DNA of 64,000 nt from Piezodorus guildinii (Eukaryota; Arthropoda; Insecta; Hemiptera; Pentatomidae): assembly GCA_023052935.1 (NCBI GenBank), contig CM041295.1, positions 17,670,880-17,734,879 of the forward strand, read 5' to 3'. The notes beneath the pieces are model-generated. The model saw only the letters and a list, made by a program, of their open reading frames with translations. It was not told the DNA's origin and made no database searches. How positions within the stretch are numbered: the stretch's first letter is position 1; every line of letters starts with the position of its first letter. Below, in pieces: positions 10,876-21,882 of this stretch. The translations under genes and the position numbers were made by a program.

Positions 10876-11544
10876 ATGTTATTTGACTTTACCTTTGTTT
10901 TTCTGAAAATATTGCGTGAATAAAATAATTTGCAATCATTACTTTTATACATTATTGCCGCAGGATGCAATATTATTAAATAAATAAATATATAATTAAT
11001 TTGGAATCATAATTTTATTTCTTTTAAGTCTTAAAGGAATTTTTATGTTGCAATACATTTTTTGTTTAATTAATTTTGCTGTCAATATATATTGGAAATA
11101 GATATCCCATGGTGGTAAGGTATAATTTGAAAAACGATAACGTTTAGCATCAGATCAATTGGATAGAGATGAATCACTGGAGGAAAAGAATATCGGTAAA
11201 TAAATTCCAGATATCTGGAGTCTCTGGAAGAGATTGGCAGTGGCTCTAAATAGCTGGAATTTTTCAATAGCGTCTTTGTCCAGCGGTATCGTGCCGCCAC
11301 GAACCCCTCAATAAAACCCCCTGATGTCCTGTCCCTATTCTTCAACCACGGACAAAGTCAGCTTAAGTCACCGGATAAATGGGAGGGTAAACCAAGTTGG
11401 TTACGATTATTTAGAATCAGAATTAGGAAAAATAAATTTGGTGTTATTTTATAAAATTGGTAAAAATGTATTTTTGTAATTTATGGCGCTTTCGAATTAA
11501 ATATACGTTTTAAGGTGCTCTAAATCGTAAAATATTATAAAATA
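10870..11544. other. Unassigned; mixed composition
   Basis: AT-rich to about 11090, then a moderately GC-richer, apparently single-copy stretch at 11100-11420. The 87-codon minus frame at 11082-11345 has no recognisable motif. No repeat family was matched. Confidence 0.5.
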
Positions 11545-11988
11545 AAAAATGGTGCTTCCGATCCTGTGCGATATGAGGTACTCGTTAATTAACCCTTTGC
11601 ACTGGGTTGTCCCTTCTGGGGGGCATTACATTGTATTAGCCATTATGTAGAATAGTCTTAGAACACAGCATTTTTTTTAATTTTTTATTAGAATTTCTTC
11701 TTTAATAAAACGCATATTTTCCTGTAACTTTCTGTTAAAAGTGCACAATCAATAGATTAAATTATGATAAAAATATAAAATGCATGATAAATAAATGCGA
11801 AGTGCACCTTCTCTAATCATTGAAACAATATACAGAATTAGCGGAACAGTCAGATTCCATTTAACATTAAATATGCAAGCATTAATCTATTAGTGAGTAG
11901 TGCAGAGGGTTAAAACTGGATAGGCAAAATTTAGGACTAGCACTATAGCATCGTCGGATTAGTCATAGTACCTTAAAAGTAATGTTAA
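11545..11988 (+). mobile_element. SINE-B fragment split by a MITE
   Basis: The left part (cctgtgcgatatgaggtact) and the right part (ggataggcaaaatttagga, then gtagcatcgtcggatta-like sequence) are contiguous in the SINE-B copy at 24331-24620. The gap between them is the TTAA-flanked MITE. The head of the SINE is missing. Confidence 0.8.
11593..11909. mobile_element. PiggyBac-type MITE
   Basis: 317 bp with terminal inverted repeats CCCTTTGCACT and AGTGCAGAGGG (one mismatch), flanked on both sides by TTAA (11589-11592 and 11910-11913). TTAA duplication and ends starting CCC are diagnostic of piggyBac-like elements. No transposase is encoded. It interrupts a SINE-B copy. Confidence 0.88.
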
Positions 11989-11999
11989 ATGAAAAAATC

Positions 12000-12845
12000 T
12001 GGTGCGGGCAACACAAGACTTCTACTTACCTCCGTTGTTAAAATCGATTAAAGAATTTTCAAATACAGTCAGAGATGAAAATGAGTGAAATTAATAATGA
12101 ATTAATTAAATTTAATTTCTATAGAAACACGTGTTGCATTAAAAAAATCTATTATTTTATTATCTTAAAAAAATCAGTTTGTTTTATCGGCTTTTTGTCA
12201 CTCTTCATCCACTTATACAAGCTTGTGTATAAGACAACATTTTTTCCAAATTCTTCAGCTTTCCAACGGTATATTACAATATTACTGTTCTTATGTTAAA
12301 AAACCCAAACGTTGCATAAAAAAAAAAATATTTTTATAGTTTTCTCCTTTAGTTGAATATCGGATTCGTTCAACTTATATATTTACCTGTTTTTTTATCA
12401 ATTATAACAAGATGATATGATAATTTTTATAGACTCTACAAAATTAAAGGTACTTTAGGGGAAAATAATTTAAAATATCGCCATTTAAGCCCTGCCAGAC
12501 TTTTTTAATCAGAATAAAACCAACACGATATTAAAGACCATTAAATTTTACATCTATATGCCCAGTTTAATCAAAATTGTCCTTCAAGCCATTTTTGGAA
12601 AATCCAAAAAAGATCTAAAATGCATGGTATAAAGTGGCTCTTTTAGATAGCTGATTTTTAATGAAAAAGTAACTGTCACGTCTCAGGCGTATAGTTGCCT
12701 TAAATATAGAATTTCAATTTCATACTTTCGTTTTTGCACTGGACTTAGTCATTTGGACTCAGGAGACCGTAAAACGTGTATTTCCGTTGAAAACTGAAAT
12801 TCGAAAAGGTTCACGATCGCAATACTATATATAAACAAACAAAGG
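12000..12845 (-). repeat. W family repeat, reverse copy
   Basis: The whole family order is present on the minus strand: ctggtgcgggcaacac at 12000 is the reverse of the W 3' end, and cgatcgcaatact near 12825 is the reverse of its 5' start. The 74-codon frame at 12075-12299 lies in it and is not a gene. Confidence 0.75.
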
Positions 12846-13570
12846 ATACCTCTCAAATTTTATTCAATTATTTACAATTAAATTAGATGTAATAAAACTC
12901 TAAATAAAGACTGATTAAATTTTTTTTTTTTTTATTTATCTGGCCAGTAATAGGCCACTGAAATGATTGTAACCATCAAATGAAATACATTTTATTTTTA
13001 TTTTTATTAGACTATATTTTTTATTATTGTTACCTTATTATTTTTCCTTTTTTACCTTATTTTTAAGTTTGTTTTTTTTTGTTTTGTTCACTATCTTGTT
13101 TTTCCTTAGCACTGTTGAAGGCCCAAAATTTAACTTTTAGGTAACGATGATTAATTACTTAGTTATTAGTTTAATTTTTAATTAATTCGTATTAAAAAAT
13201 TTGACCTCGGTGATTGGGCAATTGCATTACTTGAATAATCAGTGCTTTTAATTTATATCAATTTAATTTAATGAATGTGAATTTAAGGCAGTCCTAAATT
13301 TAAATTTTAACAAAAAATATTTCAATTTAGATATAAATGGACTTCATCCACTGGGAGTAATTGGTCGATTTTCTTATCTTAGTATATGCTCATACGGGTT
13401 TCTTATAAGAAAAGGTATACGTCGGTGCATATCTATATTAGATAGAAACGAATAATTCACATGCTTTAGAATACATAATCTACTCTTCAATTTCCTGAAG
13501 CTTCGTCTTCCATTTTATGTATCAATGCTACTTCCTGGAAAAACACTTTCCATTCAGTGTGACTGGAGTT
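12846..13570. other. AT-rich DNA with a single fold-back arm
   Basis: A T-run lies at about 12920-12934. Around 13090-13130 atcttgtttttccttagcac and the following bases match the right arm of the fold-back element at 42313-42383, so a lone arm is likely. Nothing else assigned. Confidence 0.4.
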
Positions 13571-14052
13571 TTATCTCATGTCTTTATTGATTTTCTCCAG
13601 TCTGGGAAACTGTAGAGTATTGATGATGGTGTTTTTCAAAGTAGTACTCCCCTCATAAATATGAAATTGTCTGAATCTAATCATACTAAAATATTTAAAA
13701 AATATTCTGCCTTTATAGTCATAGATAAATCCAGTCATAACTCCCTTTGATAAATATTCGATGTTAGTAAAATGGGTCAGAATTGTTTGAGGAGCTGCAT
13801 TAATACGCTTGGTTTTTTTTTTCAGTATAGTTTTTAAATCTGAGCTCATTATGAGAAGAATACCACGAGCCTTAATGAACTGGAATCCACTATTAGAGTT
13901 GAAGTCAATTTGGCAACCTGCCATTTTCCTGAGAAATCTTTTTTATTGAAGATAATTTTATTTCCAGTCAATAGCCTAGAAAAACTATCAGAAATATTAG
14001 GAACCCTTAATAAAAGTTTATAGGTCACATTAAACCCCACTAGTCCCTTCAT
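13571..14052 (-). pseudogene. Unrecognised coding remnant or exon, one frameshift
   Basis: Two minus-strand frames join end to end: 13849-14052 (from an ATG at 14052) and 13571-13924. They overlap by about 75 bases, and a single one-base shift near 13925 would make one frame of about 160 residues. The second part has the mixed composition of real protein (for example GFQFIKARGILLIMSS and NAAPQTILTHFTNIEYLSKG) and does not look like translated AT-rich DNA. Immediately upstream of the ATG, on the minus strand, is a run of T followed by CCAG, a good splice-acceptor pattern, so it could be an exon. I do not recognise the family, and no motif of a known transposon protein is visible. It could be a decayed host gene, an unrecognised mobile-element protein, or an exon with a base error. 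Confidence 0.4.
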
Positions 14053-14789
14053 CTGGAAAAAAAAATCTTTTTATTCATGGAATGTAACCTCGAGTTCTCT
14101 ATTGTTTGATTTTGTCGGAGGGTAACGTAATTTTTTAAGCATCTAGGTAATTCAAAAAGTGTAAAACCAAAGTGTTTTATTACTTCGCTGTGTGTTGAAG
14201 ACTATCGGTTGCCAAAAGTATATTTCAAATATTAAGTGAATAATTTCTGAAATCCAGCCTGAACCAATGTGACTCCCACGACCTTTCAAAAAAATACTAC
14301 TCACTTTTATATTCTCATTTATTTAATTTTTTTTACTGGATACTGAAAATTGGGGTAAAAACGGACGTTGGTATAAATATAGAACAAATCACTAAGCATA
14401 CTGAACCCAAAACCCTCCCAGGATTGTAAATTTTTTTTTTCAATTTCCCAAGATGATAATTGATTTTATTTTTACTGCAGTTTTATTTATTAATCATTTA
14501 TTCTGTATAGTCTTCTACAGCCTAATACTCATTGCCCTTGATTTTTTATTTTTATAGTATTTTTTCATTAAAACTTTATTAAAAATAAAAAAAAATATGA
14601 TTTATGTCAAGGTTTAGGGCCACTTCAATTGGATTAATCTGTTAGTAAATTATTAAAGTTGAACTAAAAATAAAGGTTATGCTTCTTCATCGGTTAATTT
14701 TTTTAAATGTTCAAATGTTTAAATTTAGGTTAGATTGTCATAGTAACGTATTTTAAAAGTCATCTGATGGTACTAAGATTAGGAAAAAA
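14053..14789. other. Unassigned AT-rich DNA
   Basis: No gene or shared repeat seen. Confidence 0.55.
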
Positions 14790-14875
14790 CCTGGCGACTA
14801 AGCGTGATATTGCTAAACTAACATCTCGCACGGCTGTAGTCTAGAAACAGTATGAATTAATAGTTCTATAATCCT
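14790..14875 (+). mobile_element. SINE-A 3' fragment
   Basis: ggaaaaaacctggcgacta, agcgtgatatt and ctagaaacagtatgaat follow the SINE-A body seen at 25910-25985 in the same order. Head and tail are missing. Confidence 0.7.
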
Positions 14876-14889
14876 TTTGATTACTAATA

Positions 14890-15010
14890 TTCCACCCTTA
14901 CTCAGCTTCCACTGACTCACACCAGTGACGCGGATGAGAGAGGCGCTGGGATCTCTTGGATTCTGCTTTTCATCCATAAGAGGGGGGGAGGGCAGTCCGG
15001 GGTCTCTTGA
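14890..15010 (+). mobile_element. LINE-B 3' UTR fragment
   Basis: ccactgactcacaccagtgacgcgg and the following ggattctgctttt stretch are the reverse complement of 30420-30510 in the truncated Jockey LINE, so this is a non-coding fragment of the same 3' region in the opposite orientation. Confidence 0.6.
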
Positions 15011-16868
15011 TAAATAGGCATGAGTGTTTATTTATTATTTATGCTCATTTAATTGATATTTATTTTATTAATAGTTTTTTCTTGTTATTGTAAATATTTA
15101 TTTCATTTCTTATTTTCATCTAATTTGACTTTGTTTTTCGGTAAATATTGTATTAATGAGGTCTCACAGCATTATTATTATTGTTAATATAAAAAATAAA
15201 AATATTGTAGTATACTTCAATAATTGTTCAAAAAAATACGTTTCAAATCATACTAAAATATATCATTCGATGAGGTAAAATTAATGATATTAATAGTTAA
15301 ACGAGATTCAGAAATGCAAATATTTTTTAAAAAGAACTAAATTAATTGCTGAAAAGAGCTTAATAGTTAAAATTAAATTTAATAGTTAAAACGTGGATTT
15401 CCAAAAGAAATTGTTTAAGAAATCAATATTTTGATCGTTCAATCTTATCGAAATCTGCCATCCGATTTTATCTAAAGAACAATCAAGTCCTTTAAAAATG
15501 AGATTCAGAAATGAATTATTTTCAAAAGGTACTTATTACACACAGCAAACTTCGTTAGCAGCCTGAGCTTCGGACTTTCACTTTCGGAAATTAAAAATCA
15601 TTGAATGAAAAAAATGAATTTTTTCTCTTCTATTTTCAGCAGGCAAAATACCACTTAAAGATAATGAATCTCGGTTGAAGCGCGTTAACTAATCCTTTTT
15701 AAGACTTTGTAAACATTATTGAACAAGTAAACAAACGTGAAAAACGCTTCGATCTTGTTTTAGAAAACAAAAAAGAACTAGAACAGGCAAAATAGCTATT
15801 CAGAAGAAAAATGAATCAACGTTTTCAATAATTGCGTAATAAATTTCGAAAAAAAAAAAGTGAATTGAACGAGGTGTACGTGTCACGGAAACAATATTCA
15901 CCGACTCCGCAGCAATTCAACAACTCACCTTTCATTATTAATAAAGCCTTTCCAGAAGTTTTTAATTAATTAGATATTTTTTTATAATTTAATTAAAAAA
16001 GTTTTCCGACCAGCTCAGCCAATAATTTCGGTGACATAATAGAAATTGACGTTATTAATTGGAAGAAGGAGGTAAGCCAGAGAGAGGAAGTAGGTAAACG
16101 CACAACTACAAACTCCAAAGTAAAAGTTTGCCTTTTATTAGAGCAATTTCAGTTAAGACCTCCGAAAATTACTTTTCTCACAACTTTACAATAACAAATA
16201 AAGTTTTGGGTGGCGATAGGGACCAAGTTTTTCTAACGCTTTTCCCAGCGATCGCTCTTTTGTTTTATGAAAGAAATTAATTTTTGAAAAATATCGAGTC
16301 TATTTTCTTCAATTGTATAAGCCGCTGGGTTTTTCAGATATTCAGACATAAAATATTTAAAACACAAATACATACCCACTGTAAAAATAAATCAATTACA
16401 ATATATGAATTTTATTTTTTACCTATTGACAGAATTTTGTGTTTTAAATTACTAACTTTGGGGTAGGTTGAATCAATTATTTTCTTCTGTTTTTTTTGTG
16501 GATGCTTCCTTGCGTTTCCCTCACTCTCCGATGATTTCCTTTTCTGCTCCTCCTAATATTTTTCTTTTAGTTTCTGTTTTGATGAATTTATTGTCGGTTG
16601 AATAAAATCGGTCGATCTGTTCATGAGATTTCTTTTCACCATTGAAAAAAATATATACATATTTTACGTAGGAACCTCCAATGAAATAGGGTTAGGGTTA
16701 GGAATGATGATTAGGCGTTTTTAACTGCTCGGTTTTTTACGCCATATACTAATTGTTTGGTAAATTAGGTGGTGTGAATTTTATTTTAACAATCAAAATA
16801 TGTTTTCCCTTTATAAAATTGAAGTTATATAGCTTGCATACAGATTAACTAAAAATATACATATACAT
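15011..16868. other. AT-rich DNA; includes family X fragment
   Basis: At 15545-15770 the sequence matches 39925-40135 in blocks (tttcggaaattaaaaatcatt / aatgaatttt / taactaatcctttttaa), defining an unclassified repeat, family X. The rest is unassigned and has no convincing frame. Two TTAGGG units at 16689-16700 are too few to mean anything. Confidence 0.5.
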
Positions 16869-16869
16869 A

Positions 16870-16935
16870 GATACACACAGACACACACACACACATACAA
16901 ACACACCCATACATATCCATACACACACACACATA

Positions 16936-16936
<1 letters not shown>
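16870..16936. repeat. (CA)n-rich microsatellite
   Basis: Imperfect CA repeats next to the T-rich tail of the LINE. Confidence 0.8.
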
Positions 16937-16988
<52 letters not shown>

Positions 16989-17063
16989 TAGATATATATT
17001 TTTTATTATTATTATTTTTTTTTAATATTATTTTTTATTTATTTATTTTTTTTATTTTATATA

Positions 17064-17147
<84 letters not shown>
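16937..17147 (-). repeat. Long A-rich tail of the I-clade LINE
   Basis: T-runs of about 48 (16937-16985) and about 80 (17070-17147) bases enclose a purely A/T segment. On the minus strand this is a long, partly degenerate poly(A) tail at the 3' end of the LINE. Unusual length; it may be expanded or an assembly artefact. Confidence 0.75.
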
Positions 17148-17152
<5 letters not shown>

Positions 17153-17215
17153 ACGTTACTTATAAGTACTACAATTGTAAAACAGAACAATGTTAGCCAT
17201 TAAGCCACCTAGAGG

Positions 17216-20200
17216 CTAGAGCGCTTTAATTAATTTGGTTTCTTTTAGGAATCTGATCAGTCTGGTTATGACATCCTCGCAGTCCAAAAGTGACTCTTTG
17301 AGAGCTCGGCCAAGCTTGTACTCCTGCATAAGACTTTCGTAATCCGGGCATTCCTCTATGATATGTTTGACGGTTATGGTTGTCTGACATCTATTGCATA
17401 TTGGTTGTGGGTCTTTCGTGATGAGATGAATATGAGTGAGTCTTGAGTGGCCTATTCTTAATCTTGTTAGAGCAGTTTCTTCTCTCCGTGTTGCTCTCAC
17501 TGAAGTCTTCCATCGGTGTGTATCTGGTTTTATCTCCTTTAGCTTGTTATTATCTACGGTGTCCCACATCCTTTGCCAATCAGCTTTAGTATCCGAGCGT
17601 AACCATATTTTAATGTCGGCTTTAATGGCAACTGGAACGATATCTTGTTTACTAAGTGCGGCTTCTTTTGCTGATTTGTCAGCTATCTCGTTGTATTTAA
17701 TCCCCACGTGGGAAGGGGTCCAGAGGAATCCGACATCTTTTTTGAGTGTTTTGAGGATATTAAGATATTCGTGGATTTTGGTGACCAATGGGTGATCGCT
17801 GTATAGTTCCAGTAGGCTTTGTAGTGCTGGGAGAGAGTCACTGCAAACTATATATTTGTCTCCCTCTTTTGACATTATATGGTGAAGTGCATATGATAGA
17901 GCAGAAAGTTCAGCTGTGAAGATGCTGCAATGAGGTGGTAGTTTGTATTTAAAAGTTTGTTCAGATGTAACAACTGCCGAGCCAATATTGTCGTTCATTT
18001 TGGAGCCATCCGTATAGAGAAAAGTTGCGTTTCTATTCTTATTTATTATATCTTGGAATTTCTCATGTAGTATATATGGTGGTGTGGTTTTCTTCCTGAA
18101 TCGGAGTAGCGTCATATTGATTCGTGGTACTGCATAGATCCATGGTGGGGTTAGGGTTTCTGGGTTTCGTATATATATTTGATCTATTTCTTCTATGATT
18201 CGTCTATATCTCATTGATAAGGGTGCTGGTTTTGATGGGTTGTTGCTGTAAAGTTGTTGATATTTCGGTCTAAATGCGTATTGGAAAGCTGGGTTTGTTG
18301 GTTGTGTTGCAAGGTTTGTTAAGTAGTTTATGGCTAGTTGATGCCTTCGAAATGTAAGGGGTGGTATACCGGATTCAGCGCATAAGCTAAGGATCGGACT
18401 CGTTCTAAAGGCTCCTGTTGCTATCCTTATTCCGTTGTGGTGTACTGTATCGAGCTGTGTGAGGAGACTAAATCTTGCAGAGGCATATATGTGACTTGCG
18501 TAATCCAGCTTTGATCGTATTATAGATTGGTATATTTCGAGTAATCTCGATCTGTCCGCTCCCCAGCTAGTGCCAGCTAGTACTTTCATTACATTTAATC
18601 GTTGTGAGCAGCTATCCTTCAGTTTCATGATATGCTTTTTCCATGTAAGTTTCGAATCGACTGCTAATCCTAAGAAGGTACAGTGGTCATGGAAATTTAA
18701 TGCTTTATTGTATAAAGTAATTGTTGGAGGAGTGCTAGGTTGTTTTTTCCGGGAGAAGAGTACGCATTTTGTCTTTTCTGTTGAAAAAGTGAGACCATTA
18801 TCTTGTGACCAGGTTTGTAATTTGTTCAAAATAGACTGGATTATGGCCTTGGTTCGAGGAGTATCCGTATATTGTATGAGTATGGCGAGGTCATCTACAA
18901 AAAGGCATGATTTGAGTGATCGATGGGTGAGTGCATCTTGTACTGAGTTGATGGCAATGAGAAAAAGTGTTCCGCTAAGGACGCTTCCTTGTGGGATTCC
19001 ATTTTCTAAGATTGTTTTCCTGGAAAGTTGGTCTGCTATGCGTACTTGTATGGACCTTTTCTTAAGAAAATTCTGGATGAAGCGAGGTAGAGCTCCTCTG
19101 AATCCCCAGTCATATAACTGTTTTAATATGGATGGTCGCCAAACGGTGTCAAATGCTTTGTCCACATCAAAGAAAATACCTAAGCATTCACGTTTCCTAA
19201 TGAAGGTATTTAATATTTCGGCTTCAAGTGCAGTGAGTTGATCAACAGTTGACCTTCCTTTTCTTTGCCCGCATTGAATGTCTGCCAGGAGGTTGTTCTT
19301 TTCGATGTACCATAGAAGACGCTTATTTATAATTTTTTCCATGAGTTTGCAAAGGCAGCATGTTAGAGATACAGGTCGGTAATTTTTTAGTTCTAATTTG
19401 TTCTTTCCTGGCTTCAGGATAGGTATGACTATGGATTCTTGCCATTTTTCTGGTAGTTCACCTTCTAGCCATATCCTGTTAAAAAATCTGAGTAAGTATT
19501 TCTTTTGATTTGCCGGGATATTTTTGATCATGGAATTGTGGATATAGTCTGGTCCCATAGCGGACAATTTTAAGGAAGATATAGCCGTATCCAGTTCCCA
19601 TTCGGTGATTGGTAAGTTGTACGTTTCATTATTATAGGCTCTGTTAATGTCAAATTGTATTGGTTGTTGCTGGTTAATTTTTTGTCGAAACTGTAGGTTA
19701 TAGTTCATTGAGGACGATATTTCTTCGTAGTGTTCTGCGAATCTCTCAGCTAATATTGTAGGGTCATATATAATATTTCCTTCTATTTCGAGTGTCGGCT
19801 GTTCATTAGAATATTTTCCTCTGATAGCATTAATTTTTCTCCATACTGTGCGAATGGGTGTGTTTGCATTTATGTTAGTAACAAAGTTGTTCCAGGATTC
19901 TTTTTTCTTGTTTCTAATTAGGTTCCGAGATTGGGCTCTCCATTTTTTAAAGTTGATAAGGTTTTCTGTCGATGGGCATTTTCGGAATTTATTGATGGCT
20001 TGGTTTCGTTTTTTGATTACCTTTTTGCAGTCATTGTCAAACCAAGGTGGTTTCGGAATGGATAATGATGGGTTTGATTTTGGGATTGAGGCTTCTGCTG
20101 CTTCTAATATTTGCTGAGTGATATAGCTATTGTTCTTATCTATATTTTCTTCTTCACGTTCCAGATTAATTTTCTTTTGAAAAATATCCCAGTTAGCTTT

Positions 20201-20903
20201 ATTGACAGCCCACTGCCAAGGTCGTCTTCCATCACTATTTCTGCCAATCATTTTCATTAAGATAGGGAAATGGTCAGAATTGTGAGGGTCGTGTAGTACT
20301 TTCCATTCGAAAAGATTGTAAAGGTTTGGGGAACAAAGGGTTAAATCTATAGCGGTAAGCGTCCCAGTTCTAGGGCATAGATGTGTCATTGTTCCTGTGT
20401 TAAGCAGCAACAAATCAAAATTATCCTGTATGCGTTTTATTACGTTTCCTCGTGAGTTATTGTTTCTGTTTCCCCAGCTGGTGTGAGATGCATTTACATC
20501 TCCGAGGATAATGAAAGGTTGAGGAAGTTTATTGATAAGTCGTGTTAATTCATATTCATTAATAGGTTCAGTAGGCGGCAGATAAATGTTGCAAATATGT
20601 ATTTTTTATTGTTGTATGAACTATTGTGGTAGTTGCTTGAATGGGAGTGTCTATATTTATCTTCTTTGCTATCAATCGGTTGTGTATTGCCGTTAAAACT
20701 CCCCCACAGGCCCGGTTATCAGTTACTTTGTCCGTTCGGAATATTTGATAGTTTTTAATATTAAATACACGGCTCGGTTTTAGATGTGTTTCCTGGAGGC
20801 ATATTATTTCAGGTTGGTGTTCAGATATGAGAAGCTTTAATTCTTCATGTTGAGAGGTCGTGCCGTTAAGGTTCCATTGCATAATGTTCATATATTTATC
20901 CAT
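17216..20903 (-). CDS. LINE ORF2: endonuclease, reverse transcriptase, RNase H (one frameshift)
   Basis: Polyprotein of about 1230 codons, written as two frames, 20903-20568 and 20602-17216 (the latter with its first ATG at 20413). The shift falls in an A-run on the minus strand around 20603-20609 and equals one extra base. The APE-type endonuclease opens with IMQWNLNG; QETHLK and GDVNASHTSWG follow, and SDHFPIL closes it. The reverse transcriptase shows GPDYIHNSMIK, KNYRPVSLTC, FDVDKAFDTVW, GIPQGSVLSG and the active site FVDD (18890-18901), where most LINEs have F/YADD. RNase H follows: YTDGSK near 18020, an AELSAL glutamate, SDSLPALQ, and SHVGIKYNEIADKSAKE. After it a CNRC...HIIEECPDY zinc-like motif ends the protein, as in I/R1-type elements. 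The protein would nick and prime DNA and copy the LINE RNA. Confidence 0.9.
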
Positions 20904-21882
20904 ATTTGTGATCTTTGGAGTAATTATATGTGAGCAAAAATACTAACATTAGGACAGTAAAAAGTATTTCTTCCCCCCTCCTCATTTCAATTAATTTAAA
21001 TGTTTTTATATAGATTGTAGTATTTGCAAAATTTTCTGAAATAATGTAAATTTTTGATAGTGAAAACGCAATAAATACGTAAGTCCTTGATTCTCTATTG
21101 ATATATAAATAGTAATGTATTGCTTGATAATAATAATCCCCCATAAGTAGACTATAAAATAATATGTTTATACAACAATAAAATGACTCTTTATAACAAC
21201 ATTCTATAAAATAATAAAATATGATATAATAAGAAGATGCTATGAAATAACAAAATGCCATAAAATAACATAATATAAAATCACGACATGCATAAAATAA
21301 GAAGACGTACAAGGTGATAAAAGATATATTCCCATAAGCATTTACACTCATATACGTACTTATAGATGTATTATTATAAGCACAAATACGCACGTATACA
21401 GACACATAAGTAATCATTCTAGACATGTACAGCTTTGCATTCAAAAGTACATAGATCTTCGCGTTTGCGTTCAAATACTCATGTCCGCAAAATTTAGAAA
21501 TTATTAAAAATATTAATAGAACAAGGGAAACATATTTTTCCAGAGTTAATGTAAAATATTGTTTATTTTGCTTATAATTGATTAAAGGTAGGTTGTGGTG
21601 TTTGTTGTCTACAGTAGTATTGAATGAAGCGTTATTGTTTATTGTTATGTCTGATAAGAATGAATAGATACCTTGGTAGCTGTAAATATTGTTGTTATTG
21701 TTATTGTTAGTGGTGTATTGGTTAGTTTCCTTTAATTTATGTCTATTAGTATTTATGCGAAAATATTTGAAGTAACAAAAATATATGTCGATTGTAGGGT
21801 AGTGGATAGTGGTATAATATTTTATTTTAAAGTGTTTTTTATATACGTGAATCCTAATTAATTCTATATTGTTATTAGTCAT
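20896..21882 (-). CDS. Unrecognised middle ORF of the LINE, 328 aa, hydrophobic
   Basis: This frame is open for 328 codons exactly between ORF1 and ORF2. Its ATG overlaps the ORF1 stop in the string TAATGA (21884-21879), and its stop overlaps the ORF2 start in ATGGATAA (20903-20896). The predicted protein is rich in Y, F, I, C and N. It has a run of seven N at about 59-65 and hydrophobic stretches at about 117-131, 187-226, 236-247 and 306-320 that could be membrane segments. The DNA is strongly AT-rich with imperfect internal repetition (taaaataac-like), so an open frame arising in a simple-sequence spacer is possible. Against that, stops are frequent in such DNA and both borders fit perfectly. 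I know of no matching family and assign no function. Confidence 0.5.
   Translation of the reverse strand: MTNNNIELIRIHVYKKHFKIKYYTTIHYPTIDIYFCYFKYFRINTNRHKLKETNQYTTNNNNNNNIYSYQGIYSFLSDITINNNASFNTTVDNKHHNLPLINYKQNKQYFTLTLEKYVSLVLLIFLIISKFCGHEYLNANAKIYVLLNAKLYMSRMITYVSVYVRICAYNNTSISTYMSVNAYGNISFITLYVFLFYACRDFILCYFMAFCYFIASSYYIIFYYFIECCYKESFYCCINILFYSLLMGDYYYQAIHYYLYINRESRTYVFIAFSLSKIYIISENFANTTIYIKTFKLIEMRRGEEILFTVLMLVFLLTYNYSKDHKYG

Noticed and set aside
16689..16700. TTAGGG-like telomere repeat
   Set aside because: Only two units; expected by chance.
18570..19241. 223-codon plus-strand frame
   Set aside because: Antisense shadow of the reverse transcriptase in the I-clade LINE.
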